DNA of 64,000 bases from Sphingorhabdus rigui (GCF_014196595.1 NZ_JACIEA010000001.1:684845-748844), one strand, 5' to 3'. Counted from the first letter of the stretch, positions 8,402 through 18,427 are shown. Translations and numbers: made by a program. Notes: generated from the letters alone by a model not told the origin.

Positions 8402-9709
8402 ATGCGGCATATCGCAATCATCGGTTCCGGTCCGGCGGGATATTACACAGCAGAAGCCGCGCAAAAGAAATTTGGCGACGATGTGCGGGTGGATATAATT
8501 GACCGCTTGCCCGTTCCCTTTGGCCTCATCCGTTTTGGTGTCGCCCCCGATCATCAGTCGATCAAGGCGGTGGCGGGGCGTTATGAAAAAGTCGCTTTGT
8601 CCGACAATGTCCGGTTTGTCGGCAATGTGACCGTCGGCAAAGACGTCAGCATCGACGAACTTCAGACATTATATGATGCGGTCATTCTCGCCACCGGCGC
8701 GCCAAATGATCGTCCGTTGGATATCGCTGGCGCAGATCTGCCCGGCGTTTTTGGCAGCGCCGCCTTTGTCGGCTGGTATAATGGCCACCCTGATTATGCG
8801 GACCTTCAACCGCCATTGGATGGCCGGCATGTCGTCATTATCGGCAACGGTAACGTGGCGCTGGATGTCGCGCGCATATTGTCCAAAACGCGCGCCGAAT
8901 TTGACGGCTCCGACATTGTCAGCCACGCGCTCGATGTGCTGGAGCATTCCGCTGTTGAGGACATCACCATCTTGGGTCGGCGTGGCCCGCACCAGATTGC
9001 GATGACGCCAAAGGAATTGGGCGAGCTCGCGCATTTGCAGCGGGCAACCCCGCGCGTCGACAAGGACGATCTGCCAGACATCGGCGAGGATGCGCTGTTG
9101 GAACCGGGCATTCGCAAGTCCGTTACACATCTGCGCGAATTCGCCGCCATTCCAGAGGCGTTTCATGCGGATAAGCCGATCAGCATCAATTTCGACTTTT
9201 TTGCTGCGCCCATTGCGATTGAGGGCGATGGCAAAGTGCAGCACATCCGCGTGGAGCGCATGCGGCTGGATGACCAGTATCGCAGTGTTGGCACGGGTGA
9301 GATCTACACCATCGATTGTTCCATGGTCATCAGCTGCATTGGCTATCAAACACCGCCTATTGACGGCGTGCCTTATGAACATGGCCGCGGCCGCTTTGCC
9401 AATCTGGACGGCAGGATATTGCCGGGTCTCTATTGCGTCGGCTGGGCCCGGCGTGGTCCATCCGGCACCATCGGAACCAACCGGCCCGATGGATACAATA
9501 TCATCGATAGCATGGCGGAGGATATGCCCATAAGCGCCGACAAAGATGGTCGTGCCGGTCTGGATGCGCTGCTGGCATTACGCAAGGTCGACATTGTCAC
9601 ATTCAGCGACTGGAAGAAAATTGAAGAGGCAGAGATTGCCCGCGCGCGCGATGGCGCCCCGCGTGAAAAGTTCGTCCGTATCGAAGACATGATTGCCGCC
9701 AGCCATTAA
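8402..9709 (+). CDS. FprA/adrenodoxin reductase-type ferredoxin-NADP+ reductase
   Basis: A 435-residue flavoprotein. It begins with the FAD-binding GSGPAGYYTAEAA motif, then PFGLIRFGVAPDH, a hallmark of the adrenodoxin reductase/FprA group. The NADP-binding part has GNGNVALDVARIL near residue 148, and the C-terminal FAD contact GWARRGPSGTIGTNRPD is also characteristic. The family passes electrons between NADPH and a ferredoxin, often for cytochromes P450 or iron-sulfur systems. No ferredoxin or P450 gene is near, so the partner is unknown. It may be co-transcribed with the preceding hydrolase after 79 bases. Confidence 0.88.
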   Translation: MRHIAIIGSGPAGYYTAEAAQKKFGDDVRVDIIDRLPVPFGLIRFGVAPDHQSIKAVAGRYEKVALSDNVRFVGNVTVGKDVSIDELQTLYDAVILATGAPNDRPLDIAGADLPGVFGSAAFVGWYNGHPDYADLQPPLDGRHVVIIGNGNVALDVARILSKTRAEFDGSDIVSHALDVLEHSAVEDITILGRRGPHQIAMTPKELGELAHLQRATPRVDKDDLPDIGEDALLEPGIRKSVTHLREFAAIPEAFHADKPISINFDFFAAPIAIEGDGKVQHIRVERMRLDDQYRSVGTGEIYTIDCSMVISCIGYQTPPIDGVPYEHGRGRFANLDGRILPGLYCVGWARRGPSGTIGTNRPDGYNIIDSMAEDMPISADKDGRAGLDALLALRKVDIVTFSDWKKIEEAEIARARDGAPREKFVRIEDMIAASH

Positions 9710-9797
9710 TTTCGCGGCGCTGCCGCTTATGTCATCATATGTACATTGATGCTGCGCTACAGCCACATCCTGTTGGAAAGTTTATAAAGGACGCAGC

Positions 9798-10469
9798 ATG
9801 TTCAAAACCATTGGCATCATTACCGGCGTGGACGCCGAAGCCGCTGCGTTGTTCCCCGGCCAAAGCGCCAATAGCGAGCCGTTGCACGGTTTTATGGTCC
9901 GTCAGGTCCAATCCGGTGGCCGCAATATCGCCATTACCTGCAGCGGCATTGGCAAGGTAAATGCGGCGATGGCGGCGATGATGCTGGTCGAACATTATCA
10001 TGCAGATTTGCTGTTGGTGGTCGGCACCGCGGGTAAATTGAGCGACCATGACGGCCACTGTTTCCAGATCACGCAAGCGGTGCAGGGCGATTATGGCGCC
10101 TCGCGTGCCGACGGGTTTGTGCATTATCGGGCAGGGGCATGGCCGATTGGGGAGGCGCACGCCGAACCCTATCACGCCGCGATCATGCCAGAGACGGGGC
10201 TACCAAAAGTGCGTATCATCACAAATGACTGCTTCATGGAAAACGACGACCATGGCCGCCGCCTGCACCGCGTCCTTGGCGGCGACATCATCGACATGGA
10301 AACCGCAGCCGTTGCCCAAGCGGCCGCCCGCATGGACGTGCCATGGGCGGCGATTAAGGCAACGAGCGACAATGCCAATGGCGACAGCTCAGGCGATTTT
10401 CAGGCCAATTTGAAACGCGCCGCCCGCTTGGCCGCCGAGGCAACCGAACGGATGATATCGGCGCTGTAA
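9798..10469 (+). CDS. MTA/SAH nucleosidase-like phosphorylase-superfamily protein
   Basis: A 223-residue protein of the purine nucleoside phosphorylase superfamily. It shows the early IGIITGVDAEAAAL segment, the CSGIGKVNAAMA motif, VGTAGKL and the ribose-binding DIIDMETAAVAQAA near residue 172, followed by an Asp in TSDNAN that would be the catalytic acid. These correspond to 5'-methylthioadenosine/S-adenosylhomocysteine nucleosidase, which cleaves the N-glycosidic bond and feeds methionine recycling and purine salvage. The exact substrate cannot be fixed by eye. It stands alone after a weakly marked 88-base gap. Confidence 0.75.
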   Translation: MFKTIGIITGVDAEAAALFPGQSANSEPLHGFMVRQVQSGGRNIAITCSGIGKVNAAMAAMMLVEHYHADLLLVVGTAGKLSDHDGHCFQITQAVQGDYGASRADGFVHYRAGAWPIGEAHAEPYHAAIMPETGLPKVRIITNDCFMENDDHGRRLHRVLGGDIIDMETAAVAQAAARMDVPWAAIKATSDNANGDSSGDFQANLKRAARLAAEATERMISAL

Positions 10470-10474
10470 TTGGC

Positions 10475-11755
10475 TTAAATCAGCAAGCCAACGGCATGAA
10501 TGACGATGCCTGCCATGCCGCCTACTAATGTTCCGTTAATGCGGATGAACTGGAGGTCACTGCCCACGGCATTTTCTACGCGGTCGGTGATGGTTGATGC
10601 GTCCCAGCGGGCCACAGTATCGGAAACGAGCGTCACGATATTGTCGCCGTAATTTTCGGTGGTGCCGACAATCGCCCGGCGCGCGAAGCGGTTGATTTGC
10701 AGTTTTAGGCGTGAATCTTCCTGAAGCCTGCCGCCAAGCTTTATCAGGGCGTCGCCAAAGCTGCCCGCGAGCGCGGCGTCGGGGTTGCGTGCGGCCTTTA
10801 ACAAGCCATCGCGGCCTTGGTCCCACAGGCTGTTGATCCATTTGCCCATCGCCGGATTTTCGAGCAACTGCCCCTTCCAATGGGCGACTTTTGCCTGCAA
10901 TTCCTTGTCATGGCGTAGGTCGTGCGCAAGGCTGGCGAGGCCCTCTTCGCCCTTTTCCCGCAAAGGATGGTCGGGGTCTTCCGCCATTTCGTGCAGCAGC
11001 TTATTGAGGCCATTGACGATGGCGTTGGCCAATTTGTCATCAAGGCCGGTCCAGCGCATGATCGTGTTGGCGCGTTCCTCCACCATTTGGCGAATGAGAT
11101 GCTCATTGGCCTCCAGCGTGGCCGAGGCCCATTTGATGATACCGTCGAGCACAGGAATATGCCGGCGCTCGCGGATCATCGCAGTCAACAATTGGCCGAG
11201 CAGCGGGGCAATATCGAGCTTGTCGAGCTGTTTGCGGATTTCGCCTTTGGCTACACCGCCGAGCCGTTCATCATCCAACGCGGCGATGATATCCCCCAAC
11301 AGGCGCGAGGCACCCATGCGCATGCGGCCTTCGCCGCCGGCTGGCGCACTCAAAAATTTGCCCATTGCACCCGCGACATCCATGCGCTGCACGCGGCGCG
11401 CGACAACCTTGGTCGTCAGAAAGTTGGTGCGCAGAAAGCTCGCAAGTGTCCGGCCAAGCCGTTCCTTATTATTCGGAATGATGGCGGTGTGCGGAATAGG
11501 GATGCCAAGCGGGTGGCGGAACAGGGCGGTGACGGCAAACCAGTCGGCCAGACCACCGACCATGCCAGCCTCTGCAAAGGCGCGCAGAAAGCCCCAATGG
11601 CCGTCATAGCGGGTTTCCATATATTTGCCGAAGACGAACAAAGCGGCCATCGCCAGCAGCAAGGCCGTGGCGATAATCCGCATTTGACGCAGTTCAGCGT
11701 CGCGTTCGGCGTAACGGATTTTCTCCGACTGTCCCAGTTTATCGGCAGATTTCAC
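10475..11755 (-). CDS. DUF445 family membrane-anchored protein
   Basis: A 426-residue protein with a hydrophobic segment at about residues 26-46 and another at the extreme C terminus (GGMAGIVIHAVGLLI). Between them lie long charged helices. The motif AGMVGGLADWFAVTALFRHPLGIPIPHTAIIP just after the first helix is the hallmark of DUF445 proteins, whose function is not known. The architecture suggests a large cytoplasmic or periplasmic helical domain attached at both ends to the inner membrane. It converges on the nucleosidase gene (five bases between stops) and is downstream of the RND pump genes with 43 bases between. Confidence 0.85.
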   Translation of the reverse strand: MKSADKLGQSEKIRYAERDAELRQMRIIATALLLAMAALFVFGKYMETRYDGHWGFLRAFAEAGMVGGLADWFAVTALFRHPLGIPIPHTAIIPNNKERLGRTLASFLRTNFLTTKVVARRVQRMDVAGAMGKFLSAPAGGEGRMRMGASRLLGDIIAALDDERLGGVAKGEIRKQLDKLDIAPLLGQLLTAMIRERRHIPVLDGIIKWASATLEANEHLIRQMVEERANTIMRWTGLDDKLANAIVNGLNKLLHEMAEDPDHPLREKGEEGLASLAHDLRHDKELQAKVAHWKGQLLENPAMGKWINSLWDQGRDGLLKAARNPDAALAGSFGDALIKLGGRLQEDSRLKLQINRFARRAIVGTTENYGDNIVTLVSDTVARWDASTITDRVENAVGSDLQFIRINGTLVGGMAGIVIHAVGLLI

Positions 11756-11798
11756 ATCACTGCCTTAGCCAAGGCCTGCCAAGCTGCCAAGTAAAGCG

Positions 11799-14700
11799 TC
11801 ACTCCGCAGGCTGAAGTCCGCCGAGGTCGTCCTTGCCCGCTGTTTTGCCAGTTGCCTTTGCAGGCGTGGCAGCGGGCGGAGCGACATCTTCGCCATGCTT
11901 GTCGGGATCATAGGTCAGCAACCGTGTGCGCAACCATGGACCAATGCGTTTTTCAAAGCCATCGGCAAGGCTGAAGCCCGCAGGAACGATCAGCAAGGTA
12001 AGCAAGGTCGAAACGATCAGGCCGCCGATCACGACGGTGCCCATTGGCGAGCGCCACTGGCCGTCGCCGCCAAGCGAGAGCGCGGTTGGCACCATGCCAG
12101 CGGTCATCGCGACCGTGGTCATAACGATTGGCTGGGCACGTTTATGGCCGGCCTCCATGATCGCTTGGAACTTGGGAACGCCGCGCGCCATTTCCTCAAT
12201 CGCAAAGTCGATCAGCAGAATGGAGTTTTTCGCAACGATCCCAAAGAGCATCAATATGCCGATGAACACAGGCATGGAGATTGGCTGTCCAACAAGGCCA
12301 AGGGCGATCAAACCACCCAATGGAGCCAAGAGCAGCGAGCCCATATTGACCAAAGGCGACATGAAGCGATGGTACAAAAGCACCAGCACCGCGAACACCA
12401 GCAATGTTCCGGAAATCAGCGCCACGAGGAAGTCGCGCTGCATTTCCTGTTCCCATTCCTGGCTGCCAAAGGGCGCACGCGACACGCCGGTGGGCAGGTT
12501 TTTCATGATGGGAAGGTTGTTTATCTTTGCGTCCGCATCCGATGACACAATGCCAGGGGCGAAATCCGCGCCGATGAAGATACGGAAATTCTGGTTCCGG
12601 CGTTGGACCGAGGTGGGGCCAGCACCGAAACTGATGTCGGCCACGCGCGACAGTGGCACCGAGCCGCCGCCTGCCAATGGCACCGGCAAGTTGCGGATGA
12701 CATCCAAGTCCTGACGCGATTCCTTGGCAAGCATCACGCGGATCGGGATTTGACGGTCAGACAGCGAAAATTTTGCGCTATTCTGGTCAATGTCACCCAA
12801 CGTCGCAACGCGGATTGTCTGGCTGAGTGCTACCGTCGATACGCCAAGTTGCGATGCAAGGTCATTACGCGGCGTAATGATCAATTCTGGACGCTGCAAA
12901 TCAGCGGAAATACGCGGCGCGCGCAATTCGGGCAGCGTCTTCATCTGTTCCACAAGCGTTGCCGCTGTCCGGTCAAGCATTTTGGGGTCTGATCCGGACA
13001 ACATGACCGAAACGTCGCGACCTGAACCGCCGCCACCGCCGCCCGGGCCGTTCGCCTGAAACGTAACGCGTGCGTCGGCGATTTTTGTGAGCGATGGTGT
13101 CAGATCTTCTTCAAACTGTTGGCTGGACCGTACACGGTCTTCATGCAAGGTGATGAAAATGCTGGCGCTGCCTTCGCGCACGCTTTGAAGGGCGGTTTTT
13201 ACCTCAGGCTGCTTTTCGATAATCGCAGCAGCCTCATTGGCAATTTCGCGGGTCCGCTCAAGCGTCGTGCCCGGAACCATTTCAATACGCACGCGGCTGA
13301 AATCGGTATTGCCATCGGGGAAGAACTGCTTTGGCAGGACGATTAACAACGCGATGGTCAGGCCCAAAGCGGCTGCGCCAATACCCATCATCCAGCGGCG
13401 ATGGCCAAGCGACCAGCGCAGGATTTTCATGTACCGGTCGATCCAGCTCGCCTCGCCATGTTCGGCCATGCCGGCGGATTTGAGGAAATAGGCTGCGATC
13501 ATCGGCGTAATCATGCGCGCGACGGCAAGGCTCATGAGAACCGAAGCCACAACGGTCAGTCCGAAGTTTTTGAAGAATTGCCCCGCGACGCCGGGCATTA
13601 AACCAACGGGCAGGAACACCGCGACAATCGAGAATGTGGTGGCAACCACCGCAAGGCCGATTTCGTCGGCCGCATCAATTGATGCCTGATAGGCGGATTT
13701 GCCCATCCGCATATGCCGGACGATGTTTTCGATTTCCACGATAGCATCATCGACCAGAACCCCGGCGACGAGGCCGAGCGCGAGCAGTGACATGGTGTTG
13801 AGCGTAAAGCCCAATAGGTCAAGGAACCAGAAAGTCGGAATAGCGGACAGTGGAATGGCAATCGCGGAAATGATCGTCGCACGCCAATCGCGCAGGAACA
13901 GGAACACAACGACGATGGCGAGCAAGGCGCCTTCAATCATCGCGGCCATTGAGCTTTTATATTGCCCCTTGGTATAATCGACGCTGTTGAACAGCGTGAT
14001 GAAATTTACACCGGGATTTTCTTTTTCGATCTCGGCGATTTTGACCATCGCGTTGTCAAAAACGGTGACATCAGAAGCGCCCTTGGCACGTGACATGCCA
14101 AAGGTGACGACCTGTTTGCCGCCGGCAAATGCCATGGACCTCTGTTCGCTGAAGCCGTCAGTGACCTCGGCAACATCGGAGAGCTTAATCGAACGGCCAC
14201 CGCCAAGGCTGATTTGCGTTTGGCTTAAGGCGAACGCATCGGTTGCGTTGCCAAGGACGCGCACCGACTGGCGCGATCCCGCGATTTGCGATTGTCCGCC
14301 CGACGCGTTGACGTTTTGTTGACGTAGGACGCTGTTGATCTGGCTTGCGGTCACGCCAAGAGACTGCATTTTGGCGGGGTCAAGAACGATACGAATTTCA
14401 CGGTTTACGCCGCCATTGCGGTTAACTGACGCCATGCCTTCGACAGACAGCAATCGCCGTGCGACGGTATCATCGACAAACCAGCTGAGTTGCTCAAGCG
14501 TCATATCACTGGCTTCGACCGCGAAGTAGGCGATCGGGTCACTGGACGTTGCGACCTTGAAAATCTGCGGTTCCAAAATGCCGTCGGGCAAATCGCTGCG
14601 GATTTGGTCGACCGCGTTTTTGACTTCGCTGACCGCAGCATTGATGTCGTCGCCAATTTCGAACTCGGCGCTGACCGTCGTGTTGCCTTCGTTTGAGGTG

Positions 14701-14954
14701 GCATCGATGTTGCGCACACCCTGAACACTACGGATCGCGGATTCGACCTTTTGGGTGATCTGCGTCGTGATTTCGGTAGGCGCTGCGCCCGGTTGGGAAA
14801 TCGACACAACGACAACGGGGAATTCGATGTCAGGATCGTTCTGCACGTCCATATTCATGAACGACATGACGCCCGCAATGGTGAGCGCGACGAACAAAAC
14901 GATCGGAACCACGGGGTTCCGGATGGACCATGCGGAAATGTTATTTAAATTCAT
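11799..14954 (-). CDS. RND-family multidrug efflux permease
   Basis: A 1051-residue inner-membrane transporter of the AcrB/MexF/HAE1 class. The N-terminal helix (NPVVPIVLFVALTIAGV) is followed by a periplasmic porter domain, then a block of helices with the proton-relay motif GVLVDDAIVEIENI (two Asp in helix 4), and the same arrangement repeats in the second half (MLFGIVAKNSILLIDFA). A Gly-rich loop (six consecutive Gly-type residues near 650) sits in the second porter domain. The length is normal. It lies 26 bases behind the membrane fusion protein gene, forming a two-gene efflux operon; no outer-membrane channel gene is present here. The C-terminal 50 residues are Ala/Pro/Lys-rich. Confidence 0.93.
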   Translation of the reverse strand: MNLNNISAWSIRNPVVPIVLFVALTIAGVMSFMNMDVQNDPDIEFPVVVVSISQPGAAPTEITTQITQKVESAIRSVQGVRNIDATSNEGNTTVSAEFEIGDDINAAVSEVKNAVDQIRSDLPDGILEPQIFKVATSSDPIAYFAVEASDMTLEQLSWFVDDTVARRLLSVEGMASVNRNGGVNREIRIVLDPAKMQSLGVTASQINSVLRQQNVNASGGQSQIAGSRQSVRVLGNATDAFALSQTQISLGGGRSIKLSDVAEVTDGFSEQRSMAFAGGKQVVTFGMSRAKGASDVTVFDNAMVKIAEIEKENPGVNFITLFNSVDYTKGQYKSSMAAMIEGALLAIVVVFLFLRDWRATIISAIAIPLSAIPTFWFLDLLGFTLNTMSLLALGLVAGVLVDDAIVEIENIVRHMRMGKSAYQASIDAADEIGLAVVATTFSIVAVFLPVGLMPGVAGQFFKNFGLTVVASVLMSLAVARMITPMIAAYFLKSAGMAEHGEASWIDRYMKILRWSLGHRRWMMGIGAAALGLTIALLIVLPKQFFPDGNTDFSRVRIEMVPGTTLERTREIANEAAAIIEKQPEVKTALQSVREGSASIFITLHEDRVRSSQQFEEDLTPSLTKIADARVTFQANGPGGGGGGSGRDVSVMLSGSDPKMLDRTAATLVEQMKTLPELRAPRISADLQRPELIITPRNDLASQLGVSTVALSQTIRVATLGDIDQNSAKFSLSDRQIPIRVMLAKESRQDLDVIRNLPVPLAGGGSVPLSRVADISFGAGPTSVQRRNQNFRIFIGADFAPGIVSSDADAKINNLPIMKNLPTGVSRAPFGSQEWEQEMQRDFLVALISGTLLVFAVLVLLYHRFMSPLVNMGSLLLAPLGGLIALGLVGQPISMPVFIGILMLFGIVAKNSILLIDFAIEEMARGVPKFQAIMEAGHKRAQPIVMTTVAMTAGMVPTALSLGGDGQWRSPMGTVVIGGLIVSTLLTLLIVPAGFSLADGFEKRIGPWLRTRLLTYDPDKHGEDVAPPAATPAKATGKTAGKDDLGGLQPAE

Positions 14955-14980
14955 GATTTATATCCCGACAGGCCCAAAAC

Positions 14981-16156
14981 TTACTGCTTTTTCAAGAGTT
15001 TGGGATTGATCGTTTCACCTGGATTGAGGAAGCCACCAGCGTACAAAACGACGCGTTCGGTGCCATCAAGACCCTGTTCGATAATCAAACCATTTGCAGT
15101 GACGGAACCGACCTTCACGGGACGTTGCTTCACCTTGTTATCCTTGCCAACAATATAGACAAAGCTGCCTTCACGGCCTGTTTGCACCGCGGATTCTGGC
15201 AGAACCGGTGCCGTCATCGCGCCTGCCTTAATCTCGACCGACGCAAATCCGCCCGGACGCAATGCTGTGTCAAACGGCAGTGCGATACGCGCCATGCCCT
15301 GACGGCTTTGGGCGTCAATCATCGGCGCAATCTGCCAGATGCTGCCGTTGAATGCGCGATCTGTCCCCACGGGCGTGACGGTTGCCGGAATGCCGACTGC
15401 AATTTGACCGAGATCGTCTTCGCTTAACTTCGCCTGCAGTTCAAGCTCGCCATCTTTGGCGATGCGGAACAGGATTCCGCTGCCTGCGGATACCGTTTGA
15501 CCGGGTTCAACCTTGCGTTCCAGCACGTAACCGGAAACCGGCGCACGGACATCAAGCCGCGCGTTGCGCGCACGGGTTTCGGCAAGCTGCGCATTGGCGA
15601 CGTTGACGCGCGCACGTGCCGCGTCGCGTGTTGCGGTCTTGCGATCGACATCCGCCTTTGAAATGAAGCCGCGCTCAACAAGCTGCATCGCACGTTCGAG
15701 TTCATTTTGCGCGAGTTGAAGGTCTGCGCGCGCGACACCAATTTGTGCCTCAAGCGCGGCGGCTTGTTGTGTCTGGACCGAGCTGTCAACGCTTACGAGA
15801 ACCTGACCTTGGCGCACCCACGCACCCGCATCGACATATACCTGAAGAACGCGTCCACCTTCGCCAACGACACCAACGGGAATTTCGCGGCGTGCGGCAA
15901 GCGTGCCTGTGGCGTTTATGGCGCGCACAACAGAATCGCGACCAGGGGCGACAACGGTGACGGTTTGCGCCTGGCCAGCCTTATCAGCGTCAGTCGGAGC
16001 CGCGGTGCTGCTGCCAAAGAAATAATAAGCGCCGCCCGCAACGGCCAAAATTGCGGCAACAATCAGCGCGATGTTCCGCCGACGCCGATTGCGTTCTGCG
16101 TTATCCACCACCAAATCGCTATCCAGCGAACTGCTCAAAGTTGTTTCGTAATTCAT
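14981..16156 (-). CDS. RND efflux periplasmic adaptor (membrane fusion protein)
   Basis: A 391-residue HlyD/AcrA-type adaptor. An uncleaved N-terminal membrane helix lies around residues 29-46, the lipoyl halves flank a coiled-coil hairpin (residues about 100-190), and beta-barrel and membrane-proximal domains follow. The start at 16156 is chosen over an ATG 45 bases upstream because GGAA lies eight bases before it and the sequence upstream carries no family features. The adaptor would link the RND permease encoded just downstream to an outer-membrane channel encoded elsewhere. Expression probably comes from the promoter at 16220-16248. Confidence 0.9.
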   Translation of the reverse strand: MNYETTLSSSLDSDLVVDNAERNRRRRNIALIVAAILAVAGGAYYFFGSSTAAPTDADKAGQAQTVTVVAPGRDSVVRAINATGTLAARREIPVGVVGEGGRVLQVYVDAGAWVRQGQVLVSVDSSVQTQQAAALEAQIGVARADLQLAQNELERAMQLVERGFISKADVDRKTATRDAARARVNVANAQLAETRARNARLDVRAPVSGYVLERKVEPGQTVSAGSGILFRIAKDGELELQAKLSEDDLGQIAVGIPATVTPVGTDRAFNGSIWQIAPMIDAQSRQGMARIALPFDTALRPGGFASVEIKAGAMTAPVLPESAVQTGREGSFVYIVGKDNKVKQRPVKVGSVTANGLIIEQGLDGTERVVLYAGGFLNPGETINPKLLKKQ

Positions 16157-16219
16157 ACCGATGTTCCAAATTCTGTCGCGGGAGCGCGTTAAGCAACCCA
16201 ATGTTTTTATAGCGGAGCT

Positions 16220-16248
16220 GTATTACCTTAATAAGTCACTATCTGCAA
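16220..16248 (-). promoter_or_regulatory. Putative sigma-70-type promoter of the RND efflux operon
   Basis: On the minus strand a TTGCAG box (16243-16248) and a TAATAC box (16220-16225) are 17 bases apart. A short inverted repeat, TATTA-AGG-TAATA, overlaps the -10 box and might be an operator. Transcription would start near 16213, about 57 bases before the adaptor ATG. The rest of the 16157-16466 gap contains only this promoter and the sciP terminator. Confidence 0.55.
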
Positions 16249-16410
16249 GCCGCAGAATACCAACAGCTAAACCGCCTTATTGGTCCATATACGATAGTGG
16301 AAAAGCTTGTCCGCAACAATAGGAACTGTCGTCGATATGTTTCGACGAACAACAGTTGCGGACGGCCAAAACACTGACCGCGTCAAAAAGAAGCCATGAT
16401 CCGTGCGCAA

Positions 16411-16435
16411 GAAAAACCCCGCACAAGGCGGGGTT
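16411..16435 (-). terminator. Rho-independent terminator of sciP
   Basis: An 8-bp stem, AACCCCGC/GCGGGGTT, with a five-base loop is followed on the minus strand by a T-rich run. It lies 32 bases past the sciP stop codon. Confidence 0.85.
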
Positions 16436-16466
16436 GGTCTTTTCGCTGACAATTGAAAACGCGCGA

Positions 16467-16766
16467 TCAGTATTTCTGCTGACGCTCGTACAAGTCGCGA
16501 TAATGCTGAATACGTGTCACGCGCAGGCCGGGCATGCCCGACCGGTCGACAGCCCGCTGCCAAGACGCAAATTCTTCGAGCGTCAGATCGTAGCGTTCGC
16601 ACACGTCATTAATGGACAACAGCCCGCCATGTACAGCCGCAACGACTTCAGCTTTGCGGCGGACGACCCAGCGCGTTGTGCCAGGGGGTGGCAAGCTGTC
16701 CAGCGTGAGCGGCTCGCCCAATGGACCAATGACCTGCGCTGGACGGAAGTTTTGGTTTTCAATCAT
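16467..16766 (-). CDS. sciP: SciP-type CtrA inhibitor (DUF1153)
   Basis: A 99-residue protein. The conserved LPPP-x-TRWVVRRKAEVVAAV segment followed by GGLLS, a helix-turn-helix (CERYDLTLEEFASW) and GLRVTRIQHYR is the signature of DUF1153, the family of Caulobacter SciP. SciP binds CtrA and DNA and blocks transcription from CtrA promoters in G1 phase. The start at 16766 is preferred over 16793 because family proteins begin with a similar short lead. A small open frame of unknown function overlaps its start by eight bases. Its presence implies a CtrA cell-cycle circuit in this organism, consistent with the CtrA site at 57045-57060. Confidence 0.88.
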   Translation of the reverse strand: MIENQNFRPAQVIGPLGEPLTLDSLPPPGTTRWVVRRKAEVVAAVHGGLLSINDVCERYDLTLEEFASWQRAVDRSGMPGLRVTRIQHYRDLYERQQKY

Positions 16767-17133
16767 AATTCTTTTTCTGCTCCATGCCCGCAAGGGTTAA
16801 CTCGGTTCCTGGTTCATCAATAGTTAGGAGCTGGTCTTTGATATTAACTAAAGCGGCGTGGTAAATATTTGGTTCATCCATTTTTTCTGGACCGGTTTCT
16901 TGCAAGAAAGCGCCGCCTACCGCGAACCCCGCATTCGGATTAGCCGCGAAACATTGAATTCGGGCAGCGAGCTCATCGGGTTCCGGCGCGCCACTTTGTT
17001 CGGCCTGGTGAAGGAACCGGACCGTACGGCTGTTCGCTTGACGCAAGCGGGCAGCATCAAGGGCGGATTGTCTGTCCTTCCGGCTGATATCCGAATCTTG
17101 GCGTAACGCGTGATGGGGAAAGTTCATTTCCAT
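16759..17133 (-). CDS. Hypothetical protein upstream of sciP
   Basis: A 124-residue open frame that I do not recognise. It is charged and helical in its first half (RKDRQSALDAARLRQANSRTVRFLHQAE), with a GFAVGGAF segment in the middle, no signal peptide and no membrane helix. It overlaps the sciP start by eight bases, as co-translated genes often do, and the reading direction agrees. There is no clear ribosome site at either candidate ATG (17133 or 17127). It may be a real small gene in a sciP operon or a chance open frame. Confidence 0.45.
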   Translation of the reverse strand: MEMNFPHHALRQDSDISRKDRQSALDAARLRQANSRTVRFLHQAEQSGAPEPDELAARIQCFAANPNAGFAVGGAFLQETGPEKMDEPNIYHAALVNIKDQLLTIDEPGTELTLAGMEQKKNYD

Positions 17134-17302
17134 GACGCTGTTATAGCACCAGATGTTCTAACAATGGGTAAAGGCGATCTTCAAAGGATGTTAGGCAAGT
17201 TTAACAGCCATTACCTCCCGCCGACCTCTCCGTTCGCGGTCACGCGCGGATTCTTACGGAAAACTGGCTTTTGGAACTTCAAGCCATTAGGGAGGCACTC
17301 GC

Positions 17303-18427
17303 ATGACTGACGATATTTATCATTCTGATTTCCAACTCGGGCCTGATCTTGCCGGCAAACGAATCGTTGTTGCCATGTCGGGTGGCGTTGATTCCTCTGT
17401 GGTTGCGGCCTTGGCTGCGCGCTCGGGCGCCGAAACCATTGGTGTCACGCTGCAACTATATGACCATGGCAGCGCGGTAAAACGCGCTGGTGCCTGCTGC
17501 GCGGGGCAGGATATTCGCGACGCGCGCGCCGTTGCCGATAAATTGGGTATCGCGCATTATGTGTTCGATCATGAAAGCCAGTTTCGCGAATCAGTAATCG
17601 ACCATTTTGCCGATGAATATATGGCGGGTCGCACACCCATTCCGTGCGTTCGGTGCAACATGGGCGTTAAGTTTACCGATCTGTTCCGGCTGGCGCGCGA
17701 GCTTGGCGCAGATTGCCTTGCCACCGGCCATTATGTCCGCCGTGTTGAAGGACCAGCAGGCGCGGAATTGCACCGCGCTGCTGATCCTGCACGCGACCAG
17801 AGCTATTTCCTGTTTGCAACGACGCAGCATCAGCTGGATTATTTGCGCTTTCCTTTGGGTGGCATGCCCAAGCCACATGTGCGCGCGATTGCCCAGGAAA
17901 TGGGGCTAGTCGTGGCCATGAAGCCCGACAGTCAGGACATCTGCTTTGTACCCGATGGCGATTATGCCAGCGTTGTACGCAAAATCCGGCCGGATGCAGA
18001 GGTCGGCGGCGATATCGTCCATTTGGACGGCCGCACGCTTGGCCAGCACAAGGGCCTGATCCATTACACCGTCGGGCAGCGTAAAGGGTTAGAGGTTGGC
18101 GGTCAGCCAGTGCCTTTATATGTCATCCGGCTTGATCCCGCCACGCAGCGCGTGATCGTTGGACCGCGCGAAGCGCTGGCGGTGGAGGCTGCGCGCGTTA
18201 TCGATGCCAATTGGTTGGCCGACATCGGGGACCGGCCCGTGATGGCCAAAGTACGGTCAATGTCCCGCCCGGTTCCCGCCCGCATGGATGGCGAATGGCT
18301 GCGCTTCGACGCGCCCGAATATGGCGTCGCTCCGGGGCAAGCCGCGGTATTATATGACGGTGACCGCGTGCTTGGCGGTGGCTGGATTGAGGAAACGATG
18401 GCGGTGGAAATGGCGACGGCTGCGTGA
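17303..18427 (+). CDS. mnmA: tRNA-uridine 2-sulfurtransferase
   Basis: A 374-residue enzyme that adds the sulfur at position 2 of U34 in tRNAs for Lys, Glu and Gln. The ATP-binding PP-loop SGGVDSSV is at residues 29-36. The two catalytic cysteines are visible in [12 protein letters not shown] and [12 protein letters not shown]. The C-terminal beta-barrel region ([11 protein letters not shown]) is also typical. The length is normal. GGAGG lies eight bases before the ATG at 17303. It may be transcribed with the small membrane protein gene that follows after 34 bases. Confidence 0.95.
   Translation: MTDDIYHSDFQLGPDLAGKRIVVAMSGGVDSSVVAALAARSGAETIGVTLQLYDHGSAVKRAGACCAGQDIRDARAVADKLGIAHYVFDHESQFRESVIDHFADEYMAGRTPIPCVRCNMGVKFTDLFRLARELGADCLATGHYVRRVEGPAGAELHRAADPARDQSYFLFATTQHQLDYLRFPLGGMPKPHVRAIAQEMGLVVAMKPDSQDICFVPDGDYASVVRKIRPDAEVGGDIVHLDGRTLGQHKGLIHYTVGQRKGLEVGGQPVPLYVIRLDPATQRVIVGPREALAVEAARVIDANWLADIGDRPVMAKVRSMSRPVPARMDGEWLRFDAPEYGVAPGQAAVLYDGDRVLGGGWIEETMAVEMATAA

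Noticed and set aside
10785-11794. Long open frames opposite the DUF445 gene
   Set aside because: They overlap a gene with clear family motifs on the other strand and show no domain of their own.
17191-17205. TTAG and TTAAC boxes upstream of mnmA, resembling a CtrA site
   Set aside because: The spacer is six bases instead of seven and the first box is not TTAA, so it does not meet the CtrA consensus.
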